The position numbers and the translations under genes are program-made. DNA of 64,000 nt from Desulforapulum autotrophicum HRM2. GTDB taxonomy: Bacteria > Desulfobacterota > Desulfobacteria > Desulfobacterales > Desulfobacteraceae. Shown piece by piece: positions 8,375 through 17,035 of the stretch. The number at the start of each line of letters is the position of its first letter. Position 1 is the first letter of the stretch. The stretch spans positions 1,116,001-1,180,000 of the forward strand of contig NC_012108.1 of assembly GCF_000020365.1 (NCBI RefSeq), in the 5' to 3' direction. The notes beneath the pieces were generated by a model, which was given only the letters and a program-made list of their open reading frames with translations, was not told where the DNA came from and made no database searches.

Positions 8375-9096
8375 TGGAATTTCTGAAGCTGACATCCGTT
8401 GAACTGGAAGCCCTGCGTCTGAGCCTTTGGATCTCTGGGTGGGCTGTTCTCGGCAGTCTGGTACCTGGGATTCTGGTTGCATGGGTCCTTGCCAGGAAGC
8501 AGTTCCCCGGCAAGGTCCTGCTGGACGGGTTGGTGCATCTGCCCCTGGTGGTTCCGCCAGTGGTCACAGGGTATACCCTGCTGCTGCTCATGGGCCGGAG
8601 GGGAATTCTGGGAAAATGGCTGTATGATCTCACAGGTATTGTGTTTGCGTTTAACTGGAAAGGGGCGGCCCTGGCATCCGGGGTCATGGCATTCCCCCTG
8701 CTGGTAAGGGCGGTCCGACTCTCCATTGAAAACGTGGACCAGGGGCTGGAACAGGCTGCACGAACCCTGGGTGCCGGCCCCATTGATCTGTTCTTTACCG
8801 TGACCCTGCCCCTGATATTTCCGGGCATCATCACCGGCATTATCCTTGCCTTTGCCCGAAGCCTGAGCGAATTCGGGGCCACCATTACCTTTGTCTCCAA
8901 TATACCAGGGCAGACCCAGACGCTTCCTTTAGCCCTTTATACCCTGACCCAGGTACCGGATGGGGAAGCCGGGGCCCTGCGGCTTTGTATCATTTCTGTT
9001 GTTGTTGCCCTGGCGGCCCTGGTTGTTTCAGAACTTTTGGCTGGCCGTATGGAACGGCGCATGCGAGGAAAAAATAGATCCCATGTTGGACATTGA
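8374..9096 (+). CDS. modB: Molybdate ABC transporter, permease
   Basis: The 240-residue membrane protein has about five or six transmembrane segments and the ABC-permease EAA loop (EQAARTLGAGPIDLFFTVTL), which contacts ModC. LSEFGATITFVSNIPGQTQT is typical of ModB. It overlaps modA by one base and modC by 14 bases. Length is normal for a stand-alone ModB. Confidence 0.93.
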   Translation: MEFLKLTSVELEALRLSLWISGWAVLGSLVPGILVAWVLARKQFPGKVLLDGLVHLPLVVPPVVTGYTLLLLMGRRGILGKWLYDLTGIVFAFNWKGAALASGVMAFPLLVRAVRLSIENVDQGLEQAARTLGAGPIDLFFTVTLPLIFPGIITGIILAFARSLSEFGATITFVSNIPGQTQTLPLALYTLTQVPDGEAGALRLCIISVVVALAALVVSELLAGRMERRMRGKNRSHVGH

Positions 9097-10171
9097 TCTT
9101 AAAAAAGTACAGGGCGACTTTACCGTTGAAGCGGCTTTTGTTGCCAAGGGCGCCGGCGTCACAGCCATGTTCGGTCATTCAGGGGCTGGGAAAACCTCGA
9201 TTATCAATATGATTGCAGGACTTTCACGCCCGGATGCAGGCCATATCGTGGTCAATGATCATTGCGTGTTTGACGGTGAAAAAAATGTCCATATTCCGCC
9301 TGAAGGTCGGCGTTTCGGTTATGTGTTCCAGGATGGCCGTCTTTTCCCCCATCTGTCTGTGCGCAACAACCTTGTCTACGGAATGAAGCGGGTGCCCCCG
9401 GGGGCCAGGTATATTGAGTTTGACCAAGTGGTGGATCTCCTTGGCATCAGCCATCTGCTAAAACGCCATCCTGCCACGTTGTCAGGTGGTGAAAAACAGC
9501 GGGTCGCCATTGGACGTTCCCTGCTCACAAGTCCTGTTCTGTTGATTATGGACGAACCCCTTGCGTCCCTGGACCAGGCACGTAAAAGCGAAGTGCTTCC
9601 CTTTATTGCCCGGCTACCCAGGGAACTCAGGGTTCCCATTCTTTACGTTACCCATTCCGTTGATGAAATTTTAAACCTGGCAGACACCCTGGTTTTTCTT
9701 TCCAACGGAAAAACACTGGCTGTGGGCAGTGTGGAAACGGTTTCGGCCAGGGATGATTTTCAACGTCTCACAGGCGGTATGGAGGCCGCTGTTGTGGTCT
9801 CAACCCGGGTTGATTCCCATGACCCCGGGGCCGGTCTGACCCGGCTTGAATTTCCAGGAGGGATGTTGAGTGTTCCCCTGGTAGACCTTCCGGTCAATGG
9901 GACTGTGCGTGCCAGAATTCATCCCCGGAATGTGGGCCTTGCCCTGGAAGCCTTTCCTCGCACCAGTTTTCAGAATATCTTCCAGGGAATAGTTACAGGG
10001 ATCAACGATCCCTGTAACGGATCCCTGGTGAACGTTTCCCTGGACATCGGCATTCCCCTCATGGCCACCATTACCCCCCGGGCCCGGCAGGAACTGGATT
10101 TAAAGCCGGGAACCCGGGTGCATGCCATGATTAAAAGCGTATCCGTCTCCCTGGGATACGTTGCAACCTGA
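9083..10171 (+). CDS. modC: Molybdate ABC transporter, ATPase
   Basis: The 362-residue ATPase has Walker A GHSGAGKTS, Q-loop FQDG, signature LSGGEKQRVAIGRSL, Walker B LLIMDEPLASLD, and the H-loop VTHS. A C-terminal mop/TOBE domain (about 290-360) can bind molybdate and regulate transport. A longer in-frame extension begins at 8960 inside modB; the ATG at 9083 gives the normal N-terminus (MLDIDLKK) and only a short overlap with modB. No separate ModE regulator is seen nearby. Confidence 0.93.
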   Translation: MLDIDLKKVQGDFTVEAAFVAKGAGVTAMFGHSGAGKTSIINMIAGLSRPDAGHIVVNDHCVFDGEKNVHIPPEGRRFGYVFQDGRLFPHLSVRNNLVYGMKRVPPGARYIEFDQVVDLLGISHLLKRHPATLSGGEKQRVAIGRSLLTSPVLLIMDEPLASLDQARKSEVLPFIARLPRELRVPILYVTHSVDEILNLADTLVFLSNGKTLAVGSVETVSARDDFQRLTGGMEAAVVVSTRVDSHDPGAGLTRLEFPGGMLSVPLVDLPVNGTVRARIHPRNVGLALEAFPRTSFQNIFQGIVTGINDPCNGSLVNVSLDIGIPLMATITPRARQELDLKPGTRVHAMIKSVSVSLGYVAT

Positions 10172-10218
10172 CGGGCGAAGCGTTTCCAGAAACAGAACCA
10201 GTAACAGGAGAAATACAT

Positions 10219-10680
10219 ATGGATGAAAACCCGATCATGGTTCGAAATGCCGATACAGAGGATCTGGACGTCCTTGTTGGTCTTTTGAAACAATTGTTTT
10301 TAATTGAAAAGGACTTTAACTTTGATGGGGAAAAGAATCGCCGGGGTATGGCTTTGATGTTGGATGGATGCGGCAAACACCGGGCTGTTAAAGTGGCTGT
10401 GCACAACACTGAAATTGTGGGCATGTGTACGGCCCAGACCCGGATATCCACTGCAACAGGGCGCATCACGGCAGTTCTTGAGGATCTGGTGGTGGATGCC
10501 GATCACCGGGGCAGGGCAATTGGAAAAAGTTTGTTGCATGCCATCGAACAATGGGCCCAACAGCGGGGTATCACCCATCTCCAGCTCCTGGCCGATAAAA
10601 ACAATGGACCCGCCATGACCTTTTACAAGCACTTGAAATGGCAGCAGACGGACCTGGTTTGTCTGACCCGGGAGATTTAA
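10219..10680 (+). CDS. GNAT-family N-acetyltransferase
   Basis: The 153-residue protein is a single GNAT domain. Motif A is visible as EDLVVDADHRGRAIGKSLL (acetyl-CoA pyrophosphate loop, R/QxxGxG/A form) and motif B as NNGPAMTFYKHLKW. AGGAG lies at 10206-10210, a good distance from the ATG. The substrate cannot be told. It is 47 bp after modC but has no evident link to molybdate transport. Confidence 0.85.
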   Translation: MDENPIMVRNADTEDLDVLVGLLKQLFLIEKDFNFDGEKNRRGMALMLDGCGKHRAVKVAVHNTEIVGMCTAQTRISTATGRITAVLEDLVVDADHRGRAIGKSLLHAIEQWAQQRGITHLQLLADKNNGPAMTFYKHLKWQQTDLVCLTREI

Positions 10681-10711
10681 AGTCTTCCGGGCCTGATCTT
10701 TTTATGGGTTT

Positions 10712-12070
10712 CTAACGCAGTTTGACTGCGGCGTTTTCGGCTGCCAGCATGACATGGTAGCTTAATGGAGATGCCGTCATCAGCGGATGTGTGGCATACT
10801 GCATGACGGCCAGCTGTTCAGCCGTGAGATTGGCCTGAATTGCCGTGGCAATGATGTTGACCATGTCAGAAGCTGCATCGCCTCCGCTCACGTGACCACC
10901 GATTACCTGATCGTTGTCCCGTCGAAAAAGAAGCTTGATCTTCATGTCTGAAACAGAACCCGGCAGATGACCGGGATGACGGTTGGGCGTTGTGACCTCA
11001 CCCACGACAAATTCGATGCCCTCTTCTGTTGCGCTTCGGCTGGTCATGCCTGCGGCGGCGACGGATCTGTTTCCAACCTTGGTGCTGAAGGCTCCCAGGG
11101 CGCCCATGGTCACACGACTACGGCCTTTGCAAAGATTTGAGGCTGCAATCATCCCTTCACTGGCGGCAACGGATGCCAGGCGAATGCCACTGGGTTTGCC
11201 CGTGATACAGGAGAATTTACTGGCACAGTCACCAGCGGCATAAATATCTGCGTCATCGGTCTGCATGTATTTGTCAACCTTGATTCCATTACGAGGATCG
11301 GCCTCAAGGCCACATTTTATGGCCAGGTCAATATTGGCCTGGGCGCCAATCCCGATGACAACGGCATCGGCGGTGATGATTTCCCCGTTGGCAAGCTTTA
11401 CCCCTTTTATTCCCCCGTTGCCGATCAATTCCTCTGCCTGGCAATTTGTCTTGACCATGACCCCTACTTTCTTAAGCTCTTCCTCTATTTCAAGACAGAA
11501 TTCCTCTTCACAGGCCAGCATCAGGCAACGGGGCATCATTTCCAGAACGGTCACTTTTTTTTCAATCCCTGCCTTTTGCCCCATCAGGGCAATCTGTTCG
11601 GCCATTTCAACCCCGATGAAGCCGCCGCCAATGACAACAACGTTCCGGGCAGGAGTCAGTGCTGTATAGACTTTTTGAAGATAAACAGGATCCTTTTTGA
11701 CGGTGAATACATTGGTTTTGTCAATACCGGCAAGTGGGGGCACAAAGGGCTTGGAACCCGTGCTGATAATGAGTTTGTCATAGCTGATACGGTCACCATC
11801 GGAAAAGACAACCGCTTTGTCGGCACGATCAATATCTTCAACCTCCCTTTGCAGGATCTCAATGCCCTGATCAATAAAACCCTGATCCGGGATGAGGTTT
11901 TTATTAACCTGGCCCATGATGCCGTAAATATAAGGAATCCCGCAGGGAATGGGTGTATTAATGACATTTCTGATGATTGTAACGGTCTTCTCAGGTGCTC
12001 TTTTTTTTAATGTCAGGGCTGCCATCAGTCCGGCTGCAGATCCCCCGATAATAACGACGTCGCTTTTCAT
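10712..12070 (-). CDS. FAD/NAD(P)-dependent oxidoreductase, CoA-disulfide-reductase-like
   Basis: The 452-residue flavoprotein has an N-terminal FAD Rossmann motif (IIGGSAAGLMAAL), a second NAD(P) motif (VVIGGGFIGVEMAEQ), and the FAD-distal motif with AAGDCA. Cys43 in PCGIPY aligns with the single redox-active cysteine of NADH oxidases and CoA-disulfide/persulfide reductases. The C-terminal dimerisation domain is shorter than in Npx/CoADR fusions, and no rhodanese domain follows. A -24/-12 site sits 74 bp upstream of the start, divergent from a sigma-54 activator gene. The redox partner (O2, CoA-SS-CoA, polysulfide or a protein) is not determined. Confidence 0.85.
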   Translation of the reverse strand: MKSDVVIIGGSAAGLMAALTLKKRAPEKTVTIIRNVINTPIPCGIPYIYGIMGQVNKNLIPDQGFIDQGIEILQREVEDIDRADKAVVFSDGDRISYDKLIISTGSKPFVPPLAGIDKTNVFTVKKDPVYLQKVYTALTPARNVVVIGGGFIGVEMAEQIALMGQKAGIEKKVTVLEMMPRCLMLACEEEFCLEIEEELKKVGVMVKTNCQAEELIGNGGIKGVKLANGEIITADAVVIGIGAQANIDLAIKCGLEADPRNGIKVDKYMQTDDADIYAAGDCASKFSCITGKPSGIRLASVAASEGMIAASNLCKGRSRVTMGALGAFSTKVGNRSVAAAGMTSRSATEEGIEFVVGEVTTPNRHPGHLPGSVSDMKIKLLFRRDNDQVIGGHVSGGDAASDMVNIIATAIQANLTAEQLAVMQYATHPLMTASPLSYHVMLAAENAAVKLR

Positions 12071-12143
12071 TTTTTTACCTCTCCTTTTATGGGTGCAGAA
12101 AATAGATTCAAGTCTTTATCTTTTAACCAGGACAAGTACACAG

Positions 12144-12159
12144 AGCAAAAGAAGGGCCA
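12144..12159 (-). promoter_or_regulatory. Sigma-54 promoter of the oxidoreductase gene
   Basis: Read on the minus strand, TGGCCCTTCTTTTGCT has GG-N10-GC spacing and a complete TTGCT -12 element; only two consensus positions of the -24 half differ. It faces the oxidoreductase gene, and the palindromes at 12253-12317 lie about 95-170 bp upstream, the usual enhancer distance. Confidence 0.7.
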
Positions 12160-12252
12160 TGGTTTTTATAAAAATATTAAAATGGTTTTTTAAAATATAA
12201 CTATTTGAAAAATAAGGATAAATTACAAGTAGATTGAAGCATGCTTAAATTT

Positions 12253-12317
12253 GTTAAATTTTTAACTTGCTAACCTGGATGTTAAAGTGCAAATTAACAG
12301 GTGTTAAAAATTTTAAC
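12253..12317. promoter_or_regulatory. Three GTTAA/TTAAC palindromes, likely enhancer sites
   Basis: Three inverted repeats of the same half-site lie in tandem: GTTAAATTTTTAAC (12253-12266), GTTAA-N8-TTAAC (12281-12298), and GTTAAAAATTTTAAC (12303-12317). They sit between divergent genes, immediately before the sigma-54 activator start. Binding by that activator's Fis-type HTH is the simplest idea. The first site also resembles the Rex box TTGTTAANNNNTTAACAA (TTGTTAAATTTTTAACTT), so NADH/NAD sensing by Rex is a second option. Confidence 0.55.
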
Positions 12318-12327
12318 AGGGGGTGTA

Positions 12328-13722
12328 ATGCTTGAACAGGTGATTGATCAATACTGGAAAACAGTTGTGGATACCATTCAGGAAGGGGTGATGATTGTCA
12401 ACAAAAACGGGCGCATTGTTTTTGTGAATGGGTCATTTGAAAAGATCACAGGCTATTCCAGACAGGAAGCCCAAGGTAAATCCTGTCACCTTCTGCAATG
12501 TGATACCTGTGAAAAAGCGCGCTGTCTCACGGGGGAAAACTGGTGTGATCTTTTCAAAGTCGGGTGTATTGACATGAAAAGATGTACCCTGACCCACAAG
12601 AACAAAGGCAGGGTACAGGTATTAAAAAATGCCTCTCTGCTCAAGGATGCTTTGGGAAATGTGGTGGGTGCCGTGGAGACGCTGACAGATATCAGTGATA
12701 TCGTTGAAAAGGATCATCAGATCGAAGCCTTTCGAAGACAGCTGCAGCAGGAAAATGGTTTTCATAATCTGTTGGGCACATCCCGGGCCATGCACCAGGT
12801 TTTTGAACTGATTCGCAATGCTGCAAGGTCTGATGCTCCTGTATTGATCCAGGGGGAGAGCGGTACGGGCAAGGAACTGGTCGCCCAGTGCATTCATGAT
12901 ATTGGCCCCCGCCTGGAACAACCTTTTGTTAAGGTCAACTGTGCGGCCCTTAATGAATCCATACTCGAGAGTGAACTTTTCGGACATGTCAAAGGCGCAT
13001 TTACGGGAGCTGTCAAGGATCGGAAGGGGCGGTTTGAAGCTGCCAAGGACGGTGACCTTTTCCTTGATGAAATTGGCGATTTACCCTTTTACTGCCAGGT
13101 CAAACTCTTGCGGGTGCTTGAGGAAAATATAATTGAACGGGTGGGCGACAACACCCCCACACCCGTTAATACACGAATCATCACGGCAACCAATCGGTCT
13201 CTCAAGGAGGATGTTCGCACGGGTAAATTTCGGGAGGATCTATTTTACCGGATTAATGTCATTCCCATCCAGATACCGCCCTTAAGGGAACGGGCAGAAG
13301 ATATTCCCGTGCTGGTGGACTCATTTTTGCTGCGTAATCGCCTCAAGACCCAGAGCGCTATTCAGGGCGTCAGTAACAGGGCCATGCAAAGCCTTATGGC
13401 CTATCCCTGGCCAGGCAATGTCCGTGAATTAAAAAGTGCCTTTGAGTATGCCTTTGTCACCTGCCATGGTACGGTTATTCGCAGGGAACACCTGCCGCTG
13501 CAGGTGTTCTTGTCCGGGACGTCAAGCCCAACAACAGACAATCAATTGCCCCACAAGGATGAAACCCAGAAACAGCAACTTCTGAGAGCCCTGGACCAGT
13601 CCGGGGGAAATCAGTCCATGGCAGCCCGCATGCTGGGTGTCTCCCGTGTGACCGTCTGGAACCGGATGAAAAAATACGATATTGACCTTAACCGGAAAGA
13701 GCGTGTTGGTGAAGCCAAATAA
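12328..13722 (+). CDS. Sigma-54-dependent activator with N-terminal PAS domain
   Basis: The 464-residue protein has a PAS domain (about 5-125), an AAA+ domain (about 145-375) with Walker A GESGTGKE (176-183), the sigma-54-contacting GAFTGA (223-228) and Walker B GDLFLDE, and a Fis-type HTH (about 428-450, [16 protein letters not shown]). The PAS domain carries seven cysteines within residues 53-86 (C53, 58, 61, 66, 73, 80, 86), suggesting a metal, Fe-S or thiol-based sensor. The ATG at 12328 follows a GGGGGT ribosome site; an upstream GTG at 12301 is less likely. It is divergent from an oxidoreductase with a -24/-12 promoter, its probable target. Confidence 0.9.
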   Translation: MLEQVIDQYWKTVVDTIQEGVMIVNKNGRIVFVNGSFEKITGYSRQEAQGKSCHLLQCDTCEKARCLTGENWCDLFKVGCIDMKRCTLTHKNKGRVQVLKNASLLKDALGNVVGAVETLTDISDIVEKDHQIEAFRRQLQQENGFHNLLGTSRAMHQVFELIRNAARSDAPVLIQGESGTGKELVAQCIHDIGPRLEQPFVKVNCAALNESILESELFGHVKGAFTGAVKDRKGRFEAAKDGDLFLDEIGDLPFYCQVKLLRVLEENIIERVGDNTPTPVNTRIITATNRSLKEDVRTGKFREDLFYRINVIPIQIPPLRERAEDIPVLVDSFLLRNRLKTQSAIQGVSNRAMQSLMAYPWPGNVRELKSAFEYAFVTCHGTVIRREHLPLQVFLSGTSSPTTDNQLPHKDETQKQQLLRALDQSGGNQSMAARMLGVSRVTVWNRMKKYDIDLNRKERVGEAK

Positions 13723-14120
13723 GTCACAAAAACTTTGTCTGACATGGTGTTCATCATCTACTATCAGAATCGGACCTTGCTATCTGCACAACTGTTTCTT
13801 TCAATTTCTGGTAACGACTTCTCCTTGTTAAAGATTGGAAACAGTAATTCCAATCAAGACCATCTTCCTGCGGCCGTTGTCATATCTTTTGAGGTGATAG
13901 ATTTGAGCCCCTTATTTAATGGTGTGAAAAGACAGGTACTGAACTAAAAACTTTGCTTTTTGGTAAAATACGGATTAAGTAATACAACTGTTTTTTAAAT
14001 TATTCCCTGTGCCCCTGGATCTGGTTCAGGATGTAGACCTCCCCCTTCCATGATATTGAGGTGGCCTTTGTCCCCCCGCTGATTTACCAGGGGAGCTGGA
14101 ATTGAAAAGGAAATCTGAAT
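13723..14120. other. Intergenic region before nhaD
   Basis: About 400 bp without a convincing gene. A 70-codon plus-strand frame at 13735-13947 has no ribosome site or recognisable sequence. The stretch 13995-14105 reads as coding-like plus-strand fragments in shifting frames (for example IEVAFVPPLIYQGSWN then stop), perhaps a decayed gene end. GGAAA precedes the nhaD ATG. Confidence 0.3.
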
Positions 14121-15986
14121 ATGAAAAAAGTACTTTGCCTGTTGACTGCCTTTCTGGCTGTTCCGGTTCTGGCACTTGCCTCGTCCCCAACGCCTGGCAC
14201 ATCTGAGCTGGTCGATTTTACACGAACCATTTATGGCTATCTGGGTATCGGACTTTTTGTGGCCGCTTATTGTCTGGTGCCCCTTGAGAATATTATTCAT
14301 CTTCGCAAGAGCAAACCTGTGCTCCTTGCCGCAGGTATTATCTGGATTTTGGTAGCCCTTGCCTATATGGGGATAGGGGATACCCATTCAGCCCATGAAG
14401 CGATCAAGGACAGTTTGCTCGAGTATGGAGAATTGTTCCTTTTTTTGCTGGCGGCCATGACCTACATCAACGCCATGGAGGAACGGAAGGTCTTTCAGGC
14501 CCTGAGGGCATTTCTGGTGTCCAAGGGGTTTTCCCTTCGGGTTCTGTTCTGGATTACGGGATTGCTGGCTTTTGTGATTTCTCCTGTGGCCGACAACCTT
14601 ACCACCGCCCTTCTCATGGGTGCGGTAGTCATGTCTGTTGGTGGTGACAATAAAAAATTTGTTGCCCTGTCATGTATTAATATCGTTATCGGGGCCAATG
14701 CCGGTGGTGCTTATTCGCCGTTTGGAGATATTACGACCCTGATGGTCTGGCAGAATGGCAAGGTGGCTTTTTCCCAGTTCTTTGACCTTTTTATTCCTTC
14801 CCTGGTCAATTGGCTGGTACCTGCCGTATGCATGAGCCTTGCCATTGGCAATGCCTCTCCCAAGGTGCTGGATGAAAAGGTTGAAATGAAATACGGTGCC
14901 CAGGTTATGATTGGGCTCTTTATATTGACCATTATCACGGCCGTCAGCTTTCATAATTTTCTCAACCTTCCCCCTGCAGCCGGCATGATGCTGGGCCTCG
15001 GGTATTTGGGTTTTTTCAGTTATCACATCAAGCGCAGAGAGGGGAGGATGTTTTATTATGACAACATCCTGGGCGCCAGGAATAAGAACACGATCAAGCG
15101 CTCCATGTCCATGCTTCAAGACAAAACCCATGGCGAGGTCGCCCAGGTTATTGACGACCTGCCAACCCCTGCCTTTCTCCTGAACAAGGATCATGTCATC
15201 ACCCATTGGAACCCTGCCATGGCAGCTTTGACCGGGATTTCTGCCAAGGATAAAATTGGAACAAAAGATCAGTGGAAATCCTTTTATCCGCAAGTGCGGC
15301 CCCTGCTTGCAGACATGGTTCTGGAAGGCGGTTCAAAAAAACTGGTCAACAAGTTTTACCATGGGAAAAGCAGACTCAACAAATACATTGACTCTGCCTA
15401 TGAGGTGTCAGATTTTGAGCCGTCCCTTGGAGAAAAGGGGAAATGGGTCTATTTTGCGTCAGCACCCCTCAAAGATGAAAACGGCCATGTGTCAGGGGTT
15501 ATTGAAATTATCGAGGATATGAACGAGGACCAGGAGACAAGGACCTTTTTTGATATCATGGAGAGTATCTCCCGGGCCGAGTGGGACACACTGCTTTTCT
15601 TTTACGGGGTGACCCTCTGTGTTGGCGGTCTTGGCCAGTTTGGTTATCTTGGCCTGGTCTCTACCTTCATGTACGGAGATCTCGGTGCCACAGCCGCAAA
15701 TACCCTTGTGGGGGTCCTGTCGGCTGTTGTTGATAATATCCCGGTGATGTTTGCCGTGCTCAAGATGAATCCTGCCATGTCCCATGGGCAGTGGCTCCTG
15801 GTGACCTTGACGGCAGGTGTGGGGGGGAGTCTTCTCTCCATTGGATCTGCGGCAGGTGTTGCCCTGATGGGAAGTGCCCGGGGGATCTATACCTTTGGCG
15901 CCCATTTAAAATGGATGCCGGTGATAGCACTTGGCTATGGGGCCAGTATTCTGGTTCATCTCTTCATTAATTCACGCCTGATGTAG
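14121..15986 (+). CDS. nhaD: NhaD-family Na+/H+ antiporter with inserted PAS domain
   Basis: The 621-residue protein is an NhaD antiporter of the ion-transporter superfamily, about 150 residues longer than usual. The first transport half includes SPVADNLTTALLM and ANAGGAYSPFGDITTLMVW (about 154-210). The second includes AEWDTLLFFYGVTLCVGGLG (about 486-505) and SAVVDNIPVMFAVLKM. Between them, residues about 306-475 form a soluble insertion with a PAS-like domain (DLPTPAFLLNKDHVITHWNP, then YFASAPLKDENGHVSGVIEI and EDMNEDQE). The insert lies in a cytoplasmic or periplasmic loop; topology was not computed. The N-terminus is a cleavable signal peptide or first TM. The PAS may gate transport by ligand or redox. 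Confidence 0.88.
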   Translation: MKKVLCLLTAFLAVPVLALASSPTPGTSELVDFTRTIYGYLGIGLFVAAYCLVPLENIIHLRKSKPVLLAAGIIWILVALAYMGIGDTHSAHEAIKDSLLEYGELFLFLLAAMTYINAMEERKVFQALRAFLVSKGFSLRVLFWITGLLAFVISPVADNLTTALLMGAVVMSVGGDNKKFVALSCINIVIGANAGGAYSPFGDITTLMVWQNGKVAFSQFFDLFIPSLVNWLVPAVCMSLAIGNASPKVLDEKVEMKYGAQVMIGLFILTIITAVSFHNFLNLPPAAGMMLGLGYLGFFSYHIKRREGRMFYYDNILGARNKNTIKRSMSMLQDKTHGEVAQVIDDLPTPAFLLNKDHVITHWNPAMAALTGISAKDKIGTKDQWKSFYPQVRPLLADMVLEGGSKKLVNKFYHGKSRLNKYIDSAYEVSDFEPSLGEKGKWVYFASAPLKDENGHVSGVIEIIEDMNEDQETRTFFDIMESISRAEWDTLLFFYGVTLCVGGLGQFGYLGLVSTFMYGDLGATAANTLVGVLSAVVDNIPVMFAVLKMNPAMSHGQWLLVTLTAGVGGSLLSIGSAAGVALMGSARGIYTFGAHLKWMPVIALGYGASILVHLFINSRLM

Positions 15987-16175
15987 CCAAAGGATGGAAA
16001 GGGGACTTCAGGGGGGAAAGAATCTTCCTGATAGCTCTCTTTGCGTGCTGATATTGTACCTGATGCTGAATCAGTCATTGATTTATGTCGGTTCGGTCTT
16101 ATATTCTTTCAACATGGCATGACAGAAATAACGTCAGACTTGTTGCCATGGGAATCAGTATCTTGGGAGGTTCAT

Positions 16176-16352
16176 ATGAAATCATACAGGAAAGAAAAAG
16201 CAGCCATGTGCTGTGCCATAGGAAAAAAGAGGATGTCGGACGCCCTCAGGGCATGCGATTATTGTACAACCAGCAGGGAGGAACGAAGCGAATGTTATAA
16301 AGCGGTAGCCAGGGATGCCGGGCTTCGTTCAAAGAGCTGCATGAGGATGTAG
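16176..16352 (+). CDS. Small Cys-rich hypothetical protein (58 aa)
   Basis: The ATG at 16176 follows a clean GGGAGG at 16165-16170. The product is basic and has six cysteines (MCCAIGKK, ACDYCTT, SECYKA, KSCMRM), suggesting metal binding or disulfides. A longer in-frame extension to 16041 has no ribosome site. It is followed by a strong bidirectional terminator. No family was recognised. Confidence 0.55.
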   Translation: MKSYRKEKAAMCCAIGKKRMSDALRACDYCTTSREERSECYKAVARDAGLRSKSCMRM

Positions 16353-16394
16353 TATGCAGCGTATCGCTGTCACATGAACGATATATACAATATG

Positions 16395-16436
16395 CCGGAA
16401 AAAGGGGGCCTGGTTTGGACAGCTTCCTTTTTCCGG
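16395..16436. terminator. Bidirectional rho-independent terminator
   Basis: A perfect 11-bp stem, CCGGAAAAAGG (16395-16405) and CCTTTTTCCGG (16426-16436), is followed by T7ATTT on the plus strand. It lies between two convergent small genes and can end both transcripts, although the minus side reads into the annotated stop at 16442 first. Confidence 0.8.
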
Positions 16437-16441
16437 TTTTT

Positions 16442-16633
16442 TTATTTATAAAATCTTTTTTCTCCATACTTGTCAACGATGGCCATCTGGTCGTCTTCCG
16501 GCATGGATTCCACATATCTTTTCCAGCCAGGGCACCAGGTGGTATGCCACCGCCATAATCTGCCCATAAATGAGGATGGATTGTTATCGAATTTTGCCCT
16601 GAAACCGCATTTTTCACACGAATGTTCTTTCAT
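16442..16633 (-). CDS. Small zinc-ribbon-like protein (63 aa)
   Basis: The protein begins MKEHSCEKCGFRAKFDNNP and continues with RLWRWHTTWCPGWKRYV. The CxxC and the later H/C pair (RWHTTWC) could form one zinc site. GGGAG is correctly placed upstream of the ATG at 16633. I have an impression of similar small proteins in deltaproteobacteria but cannot name a family. It ends against the shared terminator. Confidence 0.7.
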   Translation of the reverse strand: MKEHSCEKCGFRAKFDNNPSSFMGRLWRWHTTWCPGWKRYVESMPEDDQMAIVDKYGEKRFYK

Positions 16634-16931
16634 TGAACTTTCTCCCTGGGTACAAATTTTAATTGAATGACAAAGCTTTATGCAATTACCCAGTTTTTTT
16701 CAACCTATAAATGCTGTCGCTGATAGAAACGGTCCTTGCCGACGATAAAATCGATCTGGAAAACGGTATCCATGGCGATTCGCCTGGACTGGGTCAAGAT
16801 AGGAGTGTTTTTAAAATAACAGATTTTTGTAAACAGCCGATTTGTTTTTTCATCATTGATTACCCAATTGGCCTGGGCGCGATGCCATTGACCTCAGTGT
16901 TGATCTGTCTTATTTTTTTCTAACTTCCACT

Positions 16932-17010
16932 GAAGCATCACCAGTGGATGCGTTTAAAATTTCGTTGTGGCATAGAGCCATCTCTCGCCCCGGCCGTGCC
17001 GGTTATAAAG
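16932..17010 (-). repeat. Dispersed repeat, copy near 17.0 kb
   Basis: The segment contains TTCGTTGTGGC and CCCCGGCCGTGCCGGTTATA, the two constant blocks of the dispersed repeat also found at 21.5, 34.3, 34.6 and 48.3 kb. It fills most of the gap before the 17036 gene. In the rest of the 16634-17035 gap a 70-codon frame at 16711-16923 is not convincing. Confidence 0.6.
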
Positions 17011-17035
17011 ATATCAATTACAAAGGAGGTTTCCC

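Noticed and set aside
8960-9082. Upstream extension of modC
   Set aside because: It overlaps modB in another frame over 120 bp and has no normal ModC sequence; start at 9083 gives a usual ATPase N-terminus.
12301-12327. GTG at 12301 as start of the sigma-54 activator
   Set aside because: The GTG lies in the palindrome and lacks a ribosome site; the ATG at 12328 follows GGGGGT.
13735-13947. 70-codon frame after the sigma-54 activator
   Set aside because: No ribosome site, composition unlike neighbours.
16711-16923. 70-codon plus-strand frame between repeats
   Set aside because: No ribosome site, hydrophobic tail without signal structure, no recognised family; treated as non-coding.
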